Shown piece by piece: positions 44,480 to 53,127 of a stretch of DNA of 64,000 nt; the first letter of the stretch is position 1; every line of letters starts with the position of its first letter. Source of the stretch: Streptomyces sp. NBC_01723. Lineage in GTDB: Bacteria > Actinomycetota > Actinomycetes > Streptomycetales > Streptomycetaceae. Under the pieces are notes generated by a model that was not told the DNA's origin, ran no database searches, and worked only from the letters and a program-made list of their open reading frames with translations. The stretch spans positions 1,290,001 to 1,354,000 of the forward strand of contig NZ_CP109171.1 in assembly GCF_036246005.1 (NCBI RefSeq), read 5' to 3'. The position numbers were made by a program, and so were the translations under genes.

Positions 44480-44872
44480 TCACTGCACGCCGAACAGCTC
44501 CAGCAGGTCCGTCCGGGCGAACATCCGCGCCGTGTCCACGGCCGACGGGGTGCCCGCGGCCGGGTCCGCGCCGGCCTCGAGAAGCGCCTTCGTCACTTCC
44601 GTCTCACCCTTGAAGGCGGCTCCGGCGAGCGGGGTCTGACCCCGGTCGTTGACGCGGTCGGCGTCGGCGCCGCGGCCCAGCAGCGCGCGTACCGCGTAGG
44701 CGTGGCCGTGATAGGCGGCGAGCATGACGAGGGAGTCGCCGCGGTCGTTGGTGAGATCGGCCGGAACGCCGGCGTCCACATACGCCACCAGCTCTTCGGC
44801 CCGCCCCTGCCGGGCCAGATCGAAGATCTTGGTCGCCAGCTCCACGACCTCGGGGTCGGGGGCTTCACTCAT
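44480..44872 (-). CDS. Ankyrin-repeat protein (130 aa)
   Basis: About three ankyrin repeats: NDRGDSLVMLAAYHGHAYAVRALLGRGAD, NDRGQTPLAGAAFKGETEVTKALLEAGAD (each in part) and a degenerate third. An N-terminal helix EVVELATKIFDLARQG leads in. A small soluble protein-binding module. It is divergent from smeA over 280 bp; a link with sporulation is only positional. Confidence 0.9.
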   Translation of the reverse strand: MSEAPDPEVVELATKIFDLARQGRAEELVAYVDAGVPADLTNDRGDSLVMLAAYHGHAYAVRALLGRGADADRVNDRGQTPLAGAAFKGETEVTKALLEAGADPAAGTPSAVDTARMFARTDLLELFGVQ

Positions 44873-45152
44873 CGGCCGGACCGCCTCTCACTGCGAACGT
44901 TTGGGGACTGCGGGACTGCGCACACTGCCGGGGTACTCCCCGGGTACTGCCACGCACGGCGGCGAGCGGTGCTGCCGTACGAGTGAATCGCCAGGGTACT
45001 GGCTCGCGAAGCACTCGTCCGGCCCAACAAACACGCCGCCAATCAGGGTATTTCCGACGAATTTCCCCCATTTGCACCTTTTATCGTATGGATACATGCT
45101 GTGAGCCTGGAAGTACTCATGGTGACTGTCCCCGTGAACCAGGAGAACTCAC
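44873..45152. promoter_or_regulatory. Divergent promoter region, ankyrin gene / smeA
   Basis: 280 bp without a gene. It holds CGGGG-TACT-CCCCG at 44929-44942, GGGTACT repeated three times between 44931 and 45000, and an AT-rich tract at 45040-45100 unlike the surroundings. In S. coelicolor the smeA-sffA operon is under developmental control, so regulator sites are expected here. I could not assign one. Confidence 0.45.
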
Positions 45153-45347
45153 ATGATCCTCTCGATCTCAGGCGTGGTCCTGCTCGGCATCGTCGTCTTC
45201 ATCTTCTTCCGCAAGGACGGCCTCAAGGCCTCGCACGCGCTGGTCGCGGTCCTGTTCGGGTTCTATCTCGCGAGTACGGCCATCGCGCCGAGCATCAAGG
45301 CGGGCGGCGAGAGCCTGGCGGGCCTCCTAGGCGGAATCAAGTTCTGA
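45153..45347 (+). CDS. smeA: Sporulation-associated small membrane protein SmeA
   Basis: 64 residues with two hydrophobic segments (ILSISGVVLLGIVVFIFF and ASHALVAVLFGFYLASTAI). Size, composition and the FtsK-like gene directly downstream match SmeA of S. coelicolor, which targets SffA to sporulation septa. CAGGAG precedes the ATG. It is 51 bp from sffA on the same strand, clearly one operon. Assignment rests on recalled gene size and context. Confidence 0.85.
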   Translation: MILSISGVVLLGIVVFIFFRKDGLKASHALVAVLFGFYLASTAIAPSIKAGGESLAGLLGGIKF

Positions 45348-45398
45348 CGCCCCTCACCCCCCACCCGACACCCCCCACGTACGCACCAGGAGGCATCA

Positions 45399-47222
45399 GT
45401 GGCCCGGCGGCCCCTCCCCCGCATTCTGAGCAACGGCGGCGCACAGCTCGCCCGGAGCCGGGTGCTGGCCCGGACGGCGGCCGACAGCGCCACCGACGTC
45501 CTCCAGCCGCTGATCACGATCGGCCGCGGCCTGCGCAGGCTGGCCGCCGCCGGGCGGAGCAGATGGACCGAGACCCCCAAGGACCGGCGCGGTGCGCTGC
45601 TGTTCCTGGTGGCCTCGGTGGTCCTGGTCGTGGCACTCGTGCCGTACGGCCCGCTGCTCGCCGTCATCGCCCTGATGGCGGCGGCAGCCTGGCAGGGCAG
45701 GGACCGCACCCCGGCGACGCCGGAAGGCCCCGACGACTCCCAGACCCAGCGCCTCCAGTCCCTCTACGAGGCCCTGGTCCCGTATTTCTCGCTCGCCGAG
45801 GACCCCGACCCCCTGTACGCCCACGGCGGCTCCTGGGAGAAGGCGTTCCCGGCCTACGAGTTCGACGACGGCGGCCGCTTCACCCACCTGGTGATCCGCT
45901 ACCCCGCCTACTTCACCGACGGGGAGGCCGGCTCCCGGACCCGCATCGAGCACCTGCTCACCGCGAAGTCCGGCCGGGGCCGGGAGTACCACTTCACGTG
46001 GGACGAGGAGTCCAACCACCTCACCGTCGACGTGCTCGCGGCGCTCCCCACCGACATCGCCGCCCAGCGTTTCGTCACCGCACCCGGCGAGACCGTCCTC
46101 GGCTTCACCGACCCGACCCGGGTCCAGCGCACCCTCCCGCTCACCCACGGCGAGGAGCGGCGCGACGTCCCGCCGGTCGTCTGGCGCACCGGCATCCGCT
46201 CGACCGAACCCCACCTGCTGGTCCTGGGCCGGCCCGGCACCGGCACCTCCACCCTGCTGCGCTCGGTCGCCCTCCAGGCGCTGCACCAAGGAGACATCCT
46301 GATCGTCGACGGCGGCGGCACCGGTGAGTACGCCTGTCTGGTCGGCCGGGACGGCGTCCTGGCCGTCGAGTCCGGCCTCACCGGGGCGCTGACCAGCCTG
46401 GAGTGGGCCGCCGCCGAGACCGAGCGCCGGCTGATCTCCGTCAACCGGGCCCGTCAGGAAGGGCAGCCCGCACCGGACGACACCCGGCGGCCCCTGTGGG
46501 TCTTCCTGGACCGTCCGAGCGCCTTCACGCACCTCGCCACGGCCGAGGGCCGCAGAGACCCGCAGTCCCTGCTCCAGGTGCCCCTGCGGCACGGCCGCGC
46601 CGCGCACGTGACGGTGGTCGTCGCCGACCAGCTGGACGCCCTGGAGAGCCTCAGTGACGCCGTACGGCAGCACACACGCGCGCGCGTGGTGCTCGGCCCG
46701 GCCACGGCGGACGAACTGACCGCCGCGCTGGGCGCTCCCCCGCACACCACGCCCGTCGACCAGGTTCCCCCCGGTCGCGGATACGCCCGCCTCGGCACGG
46801 GTGCGGTCCACCGCCTCCAGGTCCCGGCCACCCCCGACCCCTACGACGACGCCACGAGCGACGCCCACCGGCAGGCGGTGCTCGACCTGCTCCCCCCGCG
46901 CACGACCCCGGCGGACGGGGAGCGGGCGCCGGTCCCCGCGGAGGCGGAGGCGGCGGAGGCGACGGCCGAGGCCAAGGCGGTGTCGATGGAGAAGAAGGCC
47001 CCGCCGGCATCCAACCGGACCGAGCCTGAGGAAGCCCCCACCGAGCCCGAACCCACGCCGGTGGCGACGGAGACAACGACGGAGGTGCGTGAGGCACCGG
47101 GCGGGCCGGAGGCGACCGCCGAGCCCGCGACGTCGGAGCCGGTTCCCGCGGAGCCGGTCCCCGTTACGGCCGCCGCGGCGGAGCCGGTCCCCGCCAAGGC
47201 CGTCGCGGCGGAGACCTCCTGA
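45399..47222 (+). CDS. sffA: SpoIIIE/FtsK-like protein SffA
   Basis: 607 residues. Two membrane helices (GALLFLVASVVLVVALVPY and PLLAVIALMAAAAW) precede an FtsK-like P-loop domain. The Walker A reads GRPGTGTST (277-285), with Thr283 where Lys is expected. A Walker B-like LWVFLDRPS follows. The last 110 residues are an acidic Pro/Ala/Glu tail. SffA localises to sporulation septa in S. coelicolor with help from SmeA. GTG start after AGGAGG. Loss of the Walker Lys suggests weak or no ATPase activity. Confidence 0.87.
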   Translation: MARRPLPRILSNGGAQLARSRVLARTAADSATDVLQPLITIGRGLRRLAAAGRSRWTETPKDRRGALLFLVASVVLVVALVPYGPLLAVIALMAAAAWQGRDRTPATPEGPDDSQTQRLQSLYEALVPYFSLAEDPDPLYAHGGSWEKAFPAYEFDDGGRFTHLVIRYPAYFTDGEAGSRTRIEHLLTAKSGRGREYHFTWDEESNHLTVDVLAALPTDIAAQRFVTAPGETVLGFTDPTRVQRTLPLTHGEERRDVPPVVWRTGIRSTEPHLLVLGRPGTGTSTLLRSVALQALHQGDILIVDGGGTGEYACLVGRDGVLAVESGLTGALTSLEWAAAETERRLISVNRARQEGQPAPDDTRRPLWVFLDRPSAFTHLATAEGRRDPQSLLQVPLRHGRAAHVTVVVADQLDALESLSDAVRQHTRARVVLGPATADELTAALGAPPHTTPVDQVPPGRGYARLGTGAVHRLQVPATPDPYDDATSDAHRQAVLDLLPPRTTPADGERAPVPAEAEAAEATAEAKAVSMEKKAPPASNRTEPEEAPTEPEPTPVATETTTEVREAPGGPEATAEPATSEPVPAEPVPVTAAAAEPVPAKAVAAETS

Positions 47223-47231
47223 GAAGGTGAC

Positions 47232-47273
47232 CGCGGCCGGGGCGGAGCGACCCACCGCTCCGCCCCGGCCGCG
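47232..47273. terminator. Strong terminator after sffA
   Basis: CGCGGCCGGGGCGGAGCG (47232-47249) pairs perfectly with 47256-47273 around a 6-base loop and is followed by TTT. It lies between converging sffA and the MocR-type gene. Confidence 0.85.
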
Positions 47274-47303
47274 TTTCCACCGACCGCCACCGTCGAAGCT
47301 GGG

Positions 47304-48806
47304 CTACGCCACGAACGTCCGCGGTGCCTCGCCGCCGCTCCCGGCGCCGCCGCTCTCCACCAGGCGGGCCGCAGCGGCCAGCCGGGACGCCGCCTCCTCC
47401 GCCACCGCGCCACCCACGGTGAAGGGCAGCCGGACGTACCCCTCGAAGGCGCCGTCGACCCCGAAGCGCGGACCGGACGGGACCCGTACGCCCACCCGCT
47501 CCCCCGCCTCCGCGAGCCGGGAGCCGGAGAGGCCGCCCGTCCGCACCCACAGGGTGAGCCCGCCCCTGGGCACCTCGAACTCCCAGTCGGGCAGCTCCCG
47601 CCGTACCGCCGCCACCAGCTCGTCCCGGTTCTGCCCGGCCTGCTCGCGGCGGACCGCCACGGCCTGCTCCCAGCCGCCGGTGCTGAACAGCCAGTTCACG
47701 GCAAGTTGCTCCAGTACGGGCGTGCCCAGGTCGGCGTACGCCCGCGCGGCGACCAGGCTGCGGATGACGTCCGGCGCGGCGCGGACCCAGCCGATGCGCA
47801 TCCCGGCCCAGAAGGCCTTGCTCGCGGAACCGACGGTGACGACCGTGGACCCGGCCGGGTCGAAGGCGCACACGGGCCGCGGCATCTCGACGTCGTCGTC
47901 CAGCCACAGCTCGCTCATCGTCTCGTCGGCCACGAGCACCGTGCCCGCCGACCGGGCCGCGTCAACGAGGCGGCGTCGCTGGTCCTCCTCGGCGAGCGCG
48001 CCGGTGGGGTTGTGGAAGTCGGCGACGACATAGGCGACGCGCGGCGCGGCCTCGCGCAGCACCTGGCGCCAGCGGTCGACGTCCCAGCCGGTCAGTCCCT
48101 CGGCCATCGCGACGGGGACGAGCCGGGCGCCGGCCTCCCGCATCAGCTGGAGGATGTTCGCATAGGAGGGCGATTCCACGGCGATCCGCTCTCCGCGCCC
48201 CCCGAAGAGGTGGCAGATGGCGTCGATCGCGCCCATCGCGCCCGTGGTCACCATGATCTGCTCGGGCATGGTCGGGATCCCGCGCGCCGTGTACCTCTCG
48301 GCGATCATCGCGCGCAGCGTCGGCAGTCCCGCCGGATAGTCGCCGTGGGTGTGCGCGTACGGCGGCAGCTCCTCCAGGGCGCCCTGCACGGCCCGGGTGA
48401 GCCAGGGCTCGGGCGCGGGGAGCGCCGCGCAGCCCAGGTCGATCATCGAACCGAGCGCTTCGGGCGGCAGCGGTTCGAGACCGCGCGCCGGCAGCGGGTT
48501 CCCGGCCGGTACGGCCGTCCAGCTGCCCGCGCCGCGCCGGGACTCCAGGAAGCCCTCCGCGCGCAGCGCCTCGTAGGCGGCGGCGACGGTGGTACGGCTG
48601 ACGGTCAGGGCGAGGGCCAGTTCGCGTTCGGCGGGCAGCCGGGCGGCGACCGGGACGCGGCCTTCGAGGACCAGAAGCCGAATGCCGTCGGCGAGCGCGC
48701 GGTAGGCGGGCGGGCGGCGGGTGCCGGGCCCGGCGGGGCGGTCCTGCTGGGAGCCGAGCAGCCGGGCGAGCTGACCGGCCCCCACGGCCGAGGTCCACTG
48801 CGCCAT
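47304..48806 (-). CDS. MocR-type GntR/aminotransferase regulator
   Basis: 500 residues: an N-terminal GntR winged helix (PAYRALADGIRLLVLEGRVPVAARLPAERELALALTVSRTTVAAAYEAL, in part) fused to a fold-type I aminotransferase domain. The PLP Lys lies in VTVGSASKAFWAGMRIGW, with DFHNPTG and ADETMSELW also present. Members sense PLP or amino compounds and regulate a divergent gene, here the YczE-like membrane protein 101 bp away. The ATG at 48806 is preferred; the frame extends upstream across the promoter. Confidence 0.92.
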   Translation of the reverse strand: MAQWTSAVGAGQLARLLGSQQDRPAGPGTRRPPAYRALADGIRLLVLEGRVPVAARLPAERELALALTVSRTTVAAAYEALRAEGFLESRRGAGSWTAVPAGNPLPARGLEPLPPEALGSMIDLGCAALPAPEPWLTRAVQGALEELPPYAHTHGDYPAGLPTLRAMIAERYTARGIPTMPEQIMVTTGAMGAIDAICHLFGGRGERIAVESPSYANILQLMREAGARLVPVAMAEGLTGWDVDRWRQVLREAAPRVAYVVADFHNPTGALAEEDQRRRLVDAARSAGTVLVADETMSELWLDDDVEMPRPVCAFDPAGSTVVTVGSASKAFWAGMRIGWVRAAPDVIRSLVAARAYADLGTPVLEQLAVNWLFSTGGWEQAVAVRREQAGQNRDELVAAVRRELPDWEFEVPRGGLTLWVRTGGLSGSRLAEAGERVGVRVPSGPRFGVDGAFEGYVRLPFTVGGAVAEEAASRLAAAARLVESGGAGSGGEAPRTFVA

Positions 48807-48907
48807 GGAAATCAGTCCACCTTCCCCGAATTGGCCATGGTTGCTTCTCCTTCTCAAGCCACAGGGTGTCATGCAGCAGGCCACTACGACCACACAGGGG
48901 GCAGATC

Positions 48908-49576
48908 TTGTCCAGGCAGGCCGAGGTCCGGCACAGGCACCTCACACGGCGGCTGACCCAGCTATACGGCGGACTCGCGCTGTACGGCGCGAGTTCGGCG
49001 CTGCTGGTCCGGTCGGGACTCGGTCTGGAGCCGTGGAACGTGCTGCACCAGGGACTGGCGGAACGCACCGGCCTGTCCATGGGCGTGGTGCTGACCGTCC
49101 TGGGCGCCGCCGTGCTGCTCCTGTGGATCCCGTTGCGCCAGCGGCCGGGCCTCGGCACGGTCTCCAACGTGCTGGTGATCGGCGCGGCGATGGACGCGAC
49201 CCTGTCCGTCCTGCCGGACGCCCAGGGGCTGCCGCTGCGGATCGCCGCCATGGTCACGGGGATCGTCCTGAACGGGGCGGCGACCGGGCTGTACATCGCC
49301 GCGCGGTTCGGCCCCGGCCCGCGCGACGGCCTGATGACCGGCCTGAACCGGCGCACGGGCCTCTCGGTACGCCTGGTGCGCACGGCCGTCGAGATCACCG
49401 TCGTGGTCACGGGCTTCGCCCTCGGCGGCACGGTCGGTATCGGCACCCTCCTGTACGCGGTGTCGATCGGCCCGCTCGCCCAGGTGTTCCTGCGCGTCTT
49501 CGCCGTACTCCCGGCACCTTCCGGCAGCACGGTGGTTGCCGCCGGTGAACCCCGGCGCGCGATACTGCGTCGGTGA
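48908..49576 (+). CDS. YczE/YitT-like integral membrane protein
   Basis: 222 residues with five or six membrane helices. LYGASSALLVRSGLGLEPWNVLHQGLAERTGLSMG and FGPGPRDGLMTGLNRRTGLSVRLVR (each in part) are YczE family signatures. YczE-type genes often sit beside a MocR regulator, as here. TTG at 48908, with AGGGGG upstream, is chosen; a GTG at 48866 is the alternative. The next gene's GTG overlaps its stop. Transported substrate unknown. Confidence 0.85.
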   Translation: MSRQAEVRHRHLTRRLTQLYGGLALYGASSALLVRSGLGLEPWNVLHQGLAERTGLSMGVVLTVLGAAVLLLWIPLRQRPGLGTVSNVLVIGAAMDATLSVLPDAQGLPLRIAAMVTGIVLNGAATGLYIAARFGPGPRDGLMTGLNRRTGLSVRLVRTAVEITVVVTGFALGGTVGIGTLLYAVSIGPLAQVFLRVFAVLPAPSGSTVVAAGEPRRAILRR

Positions 49577-50340
49577 CCAGCCCGATACGCCACCCCTACC
49601 TCGACCACCCCGGCCCGATCGCCTTCGCCCACCGGGGCGGTTCGGCGGACGGTCTGGAGAACACGCTGCGGCAGTTCCGGCGGGCGGTCGAGGCGGGCTA
49701 CCGGTACATCGAGACCGACGTCCACGCCACGCGCGACGGGAGGCTCGTCGCCTTCCACGACGCGACCCTGGACCGGGTGACCGAGGGGGCCGGGCGGATC
49801 GCCGACCTTCCGTGGGAGCGGGTGCGTCACGCGCGCGTGGCGGGCGAGGAGCCGGTGCCGCTCTTCGAGGAACTCCTCGAAGCCTTCCCCGAGGTGCGCT
49901 GGAACATCGACGTGAAGGCGGAGCCCGCGCTGGTGCCCCTCCTGGAGCTGATCGGGCGGACGAACGCCTGGGACCGGGTCTGTGTCGGCTCGTTCTCGGA
50001 GGCACGCGTGGCGCGCGCCCAGCGCCTGGCGGGCCCGCGCCTGGCCACCTCGTACGGCATCCGCGGCGTCCTGGGCCTCCGGCTGCGCTCGTGGGGTGTT
50101 CCGGTCGCCCCACGCCCTGCACCGGTGGCCGCGCAGGTTCCCGAGGTCCAGTCGGGCATCCGGGTCGTGGACCGCCGCTTCCTGCGCGCCGCCCACGCGC
50201 GCGGGCTCCAGGTGCACGTCTGGACGGTGAACGATCCGGACCGCATGCACCGGCTCCTGGACCTGGGAGTGGATGGCATCATGACCGATCACATCGACAC
50301 ACTGCGCAAGGTCATGGAGGACCGCGGCGTCTGGGCCTGA
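49573..50340 (+). CDS. Glycerophosphodiester phosphodiesterase
   Basis: 255 residues of the GDPD barrel. AFAHRGGSADGLENTL has the catalytic His-Arg and Glu, ETDVHATRDGRLVAFHD the metal and second His, and NIDVKAE, VHVWTVND and GVDGIMTDH complete the family set. It releases glycerol 3-phosphate from glycerophosphodiesters. No signal peptide, so cytoplasmic. Translationally coupled to the YczE-like gene. Confidence 0.94.
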   Translation: MTSPIRHPYLDHPGPIAFAHRGGSADGLENTLRQFRRAVEAGYRYIETDVHATRDGRLVAFHDATLDRVTEGAGRIADLPWERVRHARVAGEEPVPLFEELLEAFPEVRWNIDVKAEPALVPLLELIGRTNAWDRVCVGSFSEARVARAQRLAGPRLATSYGIRGVLGLRLRSWGVPVAPRPAPVAAQVPEVQSGIRVVDRRFLRAAHARGLQVHVWTVNDPDRMHRLLDLGVDGIMTDHIDTLRKVMEDRGVWA

Positions 50341-50393
50341 GTCCCGGCCGGCCGCCCGGGGCGGTGCGCGCGCACGGGGAAGCGAGGGCACGG

Positions 50394-51740
50394 GTGGGCA
50401 CCGACACCCTGCGGACGGACGCGGCCGACGGGGCCGCCGACCGGCGGCGCGAACAACGCGGCTGGTACTTCTACGACTGGGCGTGCTCCGTCTACTCGAC
50501 GAGCGTGCTCACCGTGTTCCTGGGGCCCTATCTGACGTCGGTCGCCGAGTCGGCCGCGGACGGGGACGGGTACGTCCACCCGCTGGGGATACCGGTGCGC
50601 GCCGGGTCCTTCTTCGCCTACTCGGTGTCCCTCTCGGTGATCGTGGCGGTCCTGGTGATGCCCCTGGTGGGCGCCGCGGCCGACCGGTCGGGCCGCAAGA
50701 AGCCGCTGCTGGCCGCGGCCGCGTACACCGGCGCCGCGGCCACGGCGGGGATGTTCTTCCTGGACGGCGACCGCTATCTGCTGGGCGGCGTGCTCCTGGT
50801 CGTCGCCAACGCCGCGCAGTCGGTGGCGATGATGCTCTACAACTCGTACCTTCCGCAGATCGCACCGCCCGAGGAACGCGACGCCGTCTCCTCGCGCGGG
50901 TGGGCCTTCGGATACGCGGCCGGGGCCCTGGTCCTGATCGCGAACCTGATCCTTTACACCGCCCACGACTCCTTCGGACTGAGCGAGAGCGCCGCGGTCC
51001 GCATCTGCCTGGCGTCCGCCGGACTGTGGTGGGGCGCCTTCGCGCTCATCCCGCTACGCCGGCTGCGCGACCGCCGCACCCCCGCGCGGGAGCCCGCGGG
51101 GACCGGCTGGAAGCAGCTCGCGGCGACGATCCGCGACATGCGCCGCCACCCGCTGACACTGGCCTTCCTGCTGGCGTACCTCGTCTACAACGACGGCATC
51201 CAGACGGTGATCACCCAGGCGTCGGTCTACGGCTCCGAAGAGCTGGGCCTCGGGCAGTCCACCCTCATCGTGGCGGTCCTGCTGGTCCAGGTGCTCGCCG
51301 TGGTGGGCGCGCTGGCCCTGGGGCGGCTGGCCAGGACGTACGGGGCCAAGCGGACCATCCTCGGGTCGCTGGTGGCCTGGACGGCGACCCTCGCCGCCGG
51401 GTACTTCCTGCCGGCCGGGGCTCCCGTGTGGTTCTTCGTGCTGGCCGCCGGGATCGGGCTGGTCCTGGGCGGCAGCCAGGCACTCTCCCGCTCCCTCTTC
51501 TCCCAGTTGGTACCGCCCGGCAAGGAGGCCGAGTACTTCTCGGCGTACGAGCTGAGCGACCGCGGGATGAGCTGGCTCGGGCCGCTGCTCTTCGGGCTCA
51601 CCTACCAGCTGACCGGGAGTTACCGGGACGCCATCATCTCGCTGGTGGCGTTCTTCGTGCTCGGTTTCGTGCTGCTCGCGCGGGTACCGGTGCGGCGTGC
51701 GATCGGCGACGCGGGCAACCCGGTACCCGAAAGGATTTAG
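50394..51740 (+). CDS. MFS transporter, UMF1/Atg22-like
   Basis: 448 residues with about 12 membrane segments. GWYFYDWACSVYSTSVLTVFLGPYL at the start, AADRSGRKKPLL, and YLVYNDGIQTVI with LGGSQALSRSLFSQLVPPGKEAEYFSAYE (each in part) are signatures of the UMF1 branch. GTG start after GAGGG. It follows the GDPD gene by 53 bp. Cargo unknown. Confidence 0.92.
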   Translation: MGTDTLRTDAADGAADRRREQRGWYFYDWACSVYSTSVLTVFLGPYLTSVAESAADGDGYVHPLGIPVRAGSFFAYSVSLSVIVAVLVMPLVGAAADRSGRKKPLLAAAAYTGAAATAGMFFLDGDRYLLGGVLLVVANAAQSVAMMLYNSYLPQIAPPEERDAVSSRGWAFGYAAGALVLIANLILYTAHDSFGLSESAAVRICLASAGLWWGAFALIPLRRLRDRRTPAREPAGTGWKQLAATIRDMRRHPLTLAFLLAYLVYNDGIQTVITQASVYGSEELGLGQSTLIVAVLLVQVLAVVGALALGRLARTYGAKRTILGSLVAWTATLAAGYFLPAGAPVWFFVLAAGIGLVLGGSQALSRSLFSQLVPPGKEAEYFSAYELSDRGMSWLGPLLFGLTYQLTGSYRDAIISLVAFFVLGFVLLARVPVRRAIGDAGNPVPERI

Positions 51741-51822
51741 TACTCGACGCGAAAGGGCTGTAGTGTACGCGTTTGGCCTGCCAGGCGGACCGTTACTGCG
51801 CGTCAAAGGTGCCGAAACGCAA

Positions 51823-51848
51823 TGTCACATCTGTTAGCAGAGGTGACA
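51823..51848. terminator. Hairpin between MFS gene and rbpA
   Basis: TGTCACATCTG pairs with CAGAGGTGACA (one mismatch) around TTAG. It lies 82 bp past the MFS stop and 82 bp before the sigma-R-type promoter of rbpA. Terminator is the simplest reading; a regulator site is possible. Confidence 0.5.
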
Positions 51849-51929
51849 AACCGGACGTTGGCGGGTACTGCACTGGTTGCAAGGCTGCGGCTGCGACGGC
51901 GACGCAGGACCCGGATCGGGAGTCGGGAC

Positions 51930-51956
51930 GGGAATCTTTACCGCCGCCCGGACGTT
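51930..51956 (+). promoter_or_regulatory. Sigma-R-type promoter of rbpA
   Basis: GGGAAT at 51930-51935 and GTT at 51954-51956 are separated by exactly 18 bases, matching the SigR consensus GGAAT-N18-GTT. rbpA is a known SigR target in S. coelicolor. The start codon is 62 bp further on. Confidence 0.85.
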
Positions 51957-52017
51957 GACCGGATGACGACGACAGCGACACCTGTCCTGTGGGCGACAAG
52001 CCCGGGAGGCACGATTC

Positions 52018-52392
52018 ATGAGTGAGCGAGCTCTTCGCGGCACGCGCCTCGTGGTGACCAGCTACGAGACGGACCGCGGCATCGACCTGGCCCCGCGCCA
52101 GGCCGTGGAGTACGCATGCGAGAAGGGGCACCGCTTCGAGATGCCCTTCTCGGTCGAGGCGGAGATCCCGCCGGAGTGGGAGTGCAAGGTCTGCGGGGCC
52201 CAGGCACTCCTGGTGGACGGCGACGGCCCTGAGGAGAAGAAGGCCAAGCCCGCGCGTACGCACTGGGACATGCTGATGGAGCGGCGCACCCGCGAGGAGC
52301 TCGAAGAGGTCCTCGAGGAGCGGCTGGCCGTGCTGCGCTCCGGCGCTATGAACATCGCGGTCCATCCGCGAGACAGCCGCAAGAGTGCGTAA
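52018..52392 (+). CDS. rbpA: RNA polymerase-binding protein RbpA
   Basis: 124 residues, the usual length. Zinc ligand positions Cys34, His38, Cys56 and Cys59 are present (ACEKGH and ECKVCG). The basic linker and C-terminal sigma-interaction domain (THWDMLMERRTREELEEVLEERLAVLR, in part) follow. RbpA binds RNA polymerase holoenzyme and stabilises open complexes with HrdB. A SigR-type promoter lies upstream and a strong terminator downstream, so it is a single-gene unit. Confidence 0.97.
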   Translation: MSERALRGTRLVVTSYETDRGIDLAPRQAVEYACEKGHRFEMPFSVEAEIPPEWECKVCGAQALLVDGDGPEEKKAKPARTHWDMLMERRTREELEEVLEERLAVLRSGAMNIAVHPRDSRKSA

Positions 52393-52420
52393 CGGGAAAC
52401 CGTAGGCGACACAACCGAAC

Positions 52421-52466
52421 ACCGCGGGTGCCGTACGTGAGCTTCACGTGCGGCACCCGCGGTTTT
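52421..52466 (+). terminator. Intrinsic terminator of rbpA
   Basis: The 20 bases at 52421-52440 pair with 52444-52463 with a single G-T pair and a 3-base loop, followed by TTTT. One of the clearest terminators in the window; it may serve the converging fxsA side too. Confidence 0.9.
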
Positions 52467-52508
52467 GGTGTGTCCGGGGGGCCGGCGATCCGGCGACCCC
52501 CGGAGGGC

Positions 52509-53081
52509 TCAGTGGGTCAGCGGCGGACGGGGGCCCTGCGGGGCGTCGTCCGGGTCGTCCCGGACGACCTCGCCCTGGACCACCTTGCCGTCCGGGCGGT
52601 GCATCCGGGCCTGACGGAAGGCGTCGCCCAGGGTGCCCGGGCCGGCCTCGCGGATCCTGCGCTCCACCGTGCGCTGCGCGGAGCGGCTGACGGCCTTCTG
52701 CACCGGCGGCAGCAGCATGAGCAGGCCGAGCGCGTCCGAGATGAGGCCGGGCAGGATCAGGAGCAGCCCGCCCAGCATCATCAGGCCGTTGCCCTCGCTG
52801 TTGGGACGGGCCTCGGGCGGAACGCCGGACTGCTGCTGCTGTAGCGTCTCGGTGAGGTTCCTGAAGGCCCGGCGGCCTGCCGCCTTGATGACCACGGAGC
52901 CGAGGACGATGCCCGCGACCAGCAGCAGGAAGACCACGAGGCCGCTGGACGCCCCGGCCACCACGGTCAGCAGCCAGATCTCCAGGACGAGCCAGGCGGC
53001 GATGCCCAGCGGCAGGAAGGTGCGCAGCCGGGAGCGCGGAGGCCGGCCGGGGGACCTGGGGGTCTGAGCGCCAGTCGTCAT
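52509..53081 (-). CDS. fxsA: FxsA-family membrane protein
   Basis: 190 residues with two to three membrane helices: LPLGIAAWLVLEIWLLTVV, GLVVFLLLVAGIVLGSVVI and LMMLGGLLLILPGLISDALGLLML (in part), the last being the FxsA signature. The C-terminal third is soluble and charged. The E. coli homologue influences F-plasmid exclusion of phage T7; the role in Streptomyces is unknown. It starts 46 bp after ppm1 and is probably co-transcribed. Confidence 0.88.
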   Translation of the reverse strand: MTTGAQTPRSPGRPPRSRLRTFLPLGIAAWLVLEIWLLTVVAGASSGLVVFLLLVAGIVLGSVVIKAAGRRAFRNLTETLQQQQSGVPPEARPNSEGNGLMMLGGLLLILPGLISDALGLLMLLPPVQKAVSRSAQRTVERRIREAGPGTLGDAFRQARMHRPDGKVVQGEVVRDDPDDAPQGPRPPLTH

Positions 53082-53127
53082 ACTCCCAGTGTGCCTGGCC
53101 CCGGCTCAGCGCGGCGTAAGGGGACGA

